DNA from: Pseudomonadota bacterium
Lineage (GTDB): Bacteria; Pseudomonadota; Alphaproteobacteria; Sphingomonadales; Sphingomonadaceae
Length of the DNA: 6,091 bases
Reading direction: 5' to 3'
NCBI GenBank assembly: GCA_023386515.1
Contig: JAEWJQ010000306.1
Location: forward strand, 1-6,091
Below, piece after piece: positions 5,037 to 6,091 of this stretch. The translations under genes were made by a program, and so were the position numbers. Below the pieces are notes generated by a model that did no database searches, was not told the origin of the DNA, and worked only from the letters and a program-made list of their open reading frames with translations. Each line of letters opens with the position of its first letter. Within the stretch, counting starts at the first letter, position 1.

Positions 5037-6091
5037 TTAACGGATCGCCACGCCCCCGGCGCCATCGGCCGGTGCGATCCAGCCGCCGGCGGTGGCGACA
5101 TAGAGGCGGGCGACGTTGAGATATTGCCGCGTCCGCGCGACGACGAGGCCGTTGCTGGCGCGCTGGTAGAGGCGTTCGGTCTCCAGCACCTGCAATATGC
5201 CCGAATTGCCGACCTCGAAGCTGCGCCGCGACAGATGGCGCGAGCGTTCGGCGACTGCGACCGAGGCCTGCTGGTCGGCGACCGAACGGCTGTCGTTCTG
5301 CATCGCCGACAGCAGGTCGGCGACCTGGCTGAACGCGACCAGTACCGTCTGTTCGTAGCTCGCCTGACTGGCGCGGGCCCGGTCCACCGCCGCCGCGCGC
5401 TCGGCCTTCAACGTGCCGCCGTGGAAGATCGGCGCGGTCAGCCCGGCGAACAGGTCGTAGCCGCGGAAGGCGTTCTTGACGAGGTCGCCGACCGCCGGCG
5501 CGCCCTGCGTCAGCGTCGCGCCCAAAGTGATATCGGGATAGAGGCGCGCGGTGGCGACACCGATCGCGGCAGTGGCGGCGTGCAGCTCTGCCTCCGCCTG
5601 GAGGATGTCGGGGCGGCGGTGGACCAGCGCCGAGGGCAGCGCCACCGGAATCGTCGCCGGCAGCGTCAGCCGGTCGAGCGCGATGTCGGTCGGCGGCAAG
5701 GCGTCGGGGGTGGTGCCGATCAGCGTCGCGAGCACGTGTCGCGCTTCGGCGAGCTGCTGGTCGAGCTGCGGCAGGTCGCCGCGATCGGCGGCATATTGGC
5801 TCTGCGCGTTGAGCACCTCGACCAGCGTGCCCTCGCCGCCGGCGCGCCGCTTCTGCGTCAGGTCGACGTTGCGCTGATCGTCGGCGAGCAGCGCGCGGGC
5901 GGTGGCGATCTGCGCGTTCAGTGCGGCGATGGTCAGCACCTGATTGACCACCTGTCCGGCGATCGACAGATGCGCCGCCTCGGTCTGGCGCTGCTGCGCC
6001 TCCGCTTGCGCCGCGCTCTGCTCGACGCTGCGGCGCAGGCCGCCGAACAGGTCGAGGTCGTAGCTGATGCCGCCGCCGACGGTGTAGAGGT
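5037..6091 (-). CDS. NodT-family RND efflux outer-membrane channel (TolC-like), N-terminus missing
   Basis: This gene encodes the outer-membrane channel of a tripartite efflux pump, working with an inner-membrane transporter and a periplasmic adaptor to export drugs or other toxic compounds. The 350 residues present run from LYTVGGGISYDLDLFGGLRR at the window edge to the stop at 5037. Two outer-membrane-efflux repeats are visible. The segment ALVHRRPDILQAEAELHAA, followed by IGVATARLYPDITLGA, is the family's strongest signature. Long Ala/Gln/Arg-rich helices on each side fit the periplasmic tunnel. Family members are usually about 460-500 residues, so roughly 110-150 residues, including the lipoprotein signal peptide, lie beyond the right edge. 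The reading frame is open through 6089, so the GTG at 5951 is internal, not a start. The pump and adaptor genes are probably upstream, outside the window. The exported substrate cannot be inferred. Confidence 0.93.
   Translation of the reverse strand, partial: LYTVGGGISYDLDLFGGLRRSVEQSAAQAEAQQRQTEAAHLSIAGQVVNQVLTIAALNAQIATARALLADDQRNVDLTQKRRAGGEGTLVEVLNAQSQYAADRGDLPQLDQQLAEARHVLATLIGTTPDALPPTDIALDRLTLPATIPVALPSALVHRRPDILQAEAELHAATAAIGVATARLYPDITLGATLTQGAPAVGDLVKNAFRGYDLFAGLTAPIFHGGTLKAERAAAVDRARASQASYEQTVLVAFSQVADLLSAMQNDSRSVADQQASVAVAERSRHLSRRSFEVGNSGILQVLETERLYQRASNGLVVARTRQYLNVARLYVATAGGWIAPADGAGGVAIR

Noticed and set aside
5949..5951. GTG as the start of the efflux protein
   Set aside because: The same frame continues to the window edge with typical NodT sequence (SYDLDLFGG), so the gene is cut by the window and the GTG codes for an internal valine.

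Overview
The window looks like chromosomal DNA of an alphaproteobacterium, most likely a sphingomonad. This rests on the rRNA operon order (23S, 5S, initiator tRNA), the high-GC coding style, the alphaproteobacterial type of chemoreceptor tip and C-terminus, and a NodT-type outer-membrane efflux gene. The genus is an inference; no database was searched.

Left part (1-892): the 3' end of a 23S rRNA gene, a short spacer, a 5S rRNA gene enclosed in an extended precursor stem, then tRNA-fMet(CAT) and a strong GC hairpin that probably ends the rRNA operon. A 7-bp tandem repeat (gttcgag, about four units) lies between the hairpin and the next gene.

Middle (893-2790): a zinc-free medium-chain oxidoreductase of the curcumin reductase/leukotriene B4 dehydrogenase type on the minus strand, and a divergent TetR-family repressor on the plus strand. 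About 87 bp between them carry alternating CTCA/TGAG half-sites, a plausible operator. The 3' end of the repressor gene runs antisense into a truncated aldo/keto reductase gene that keeps its ribosome binding site and about its first 47 codons. This looks like the scar of a deletion or rearrangement. It would have removed the catalytic part of the reductase and given the repressor a new tail of about 26 residues.

Right part (2791-6091): a 614-residue methyl-accepting chemotaxis protein with two membrane segments, a HAMP and probable second HAMP, a canonical signalling tip, two methylation regions and a C-terminal CheR-docking pentapeptide (DWSEF). It converges on an incomplete NodT-family outer-membrane efflux protein that runs off the right edge; a 10-bp perfect stem lies between the two genes.

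The window is mostly ordinary housekeeping and sensing genes. The parts worth a second look are the tetR/aldo-keto reductase junction, the nested inverted repeats around 5S rRNA, and the AGG:CCT anticodon-stem variant of the initiator tRNA.
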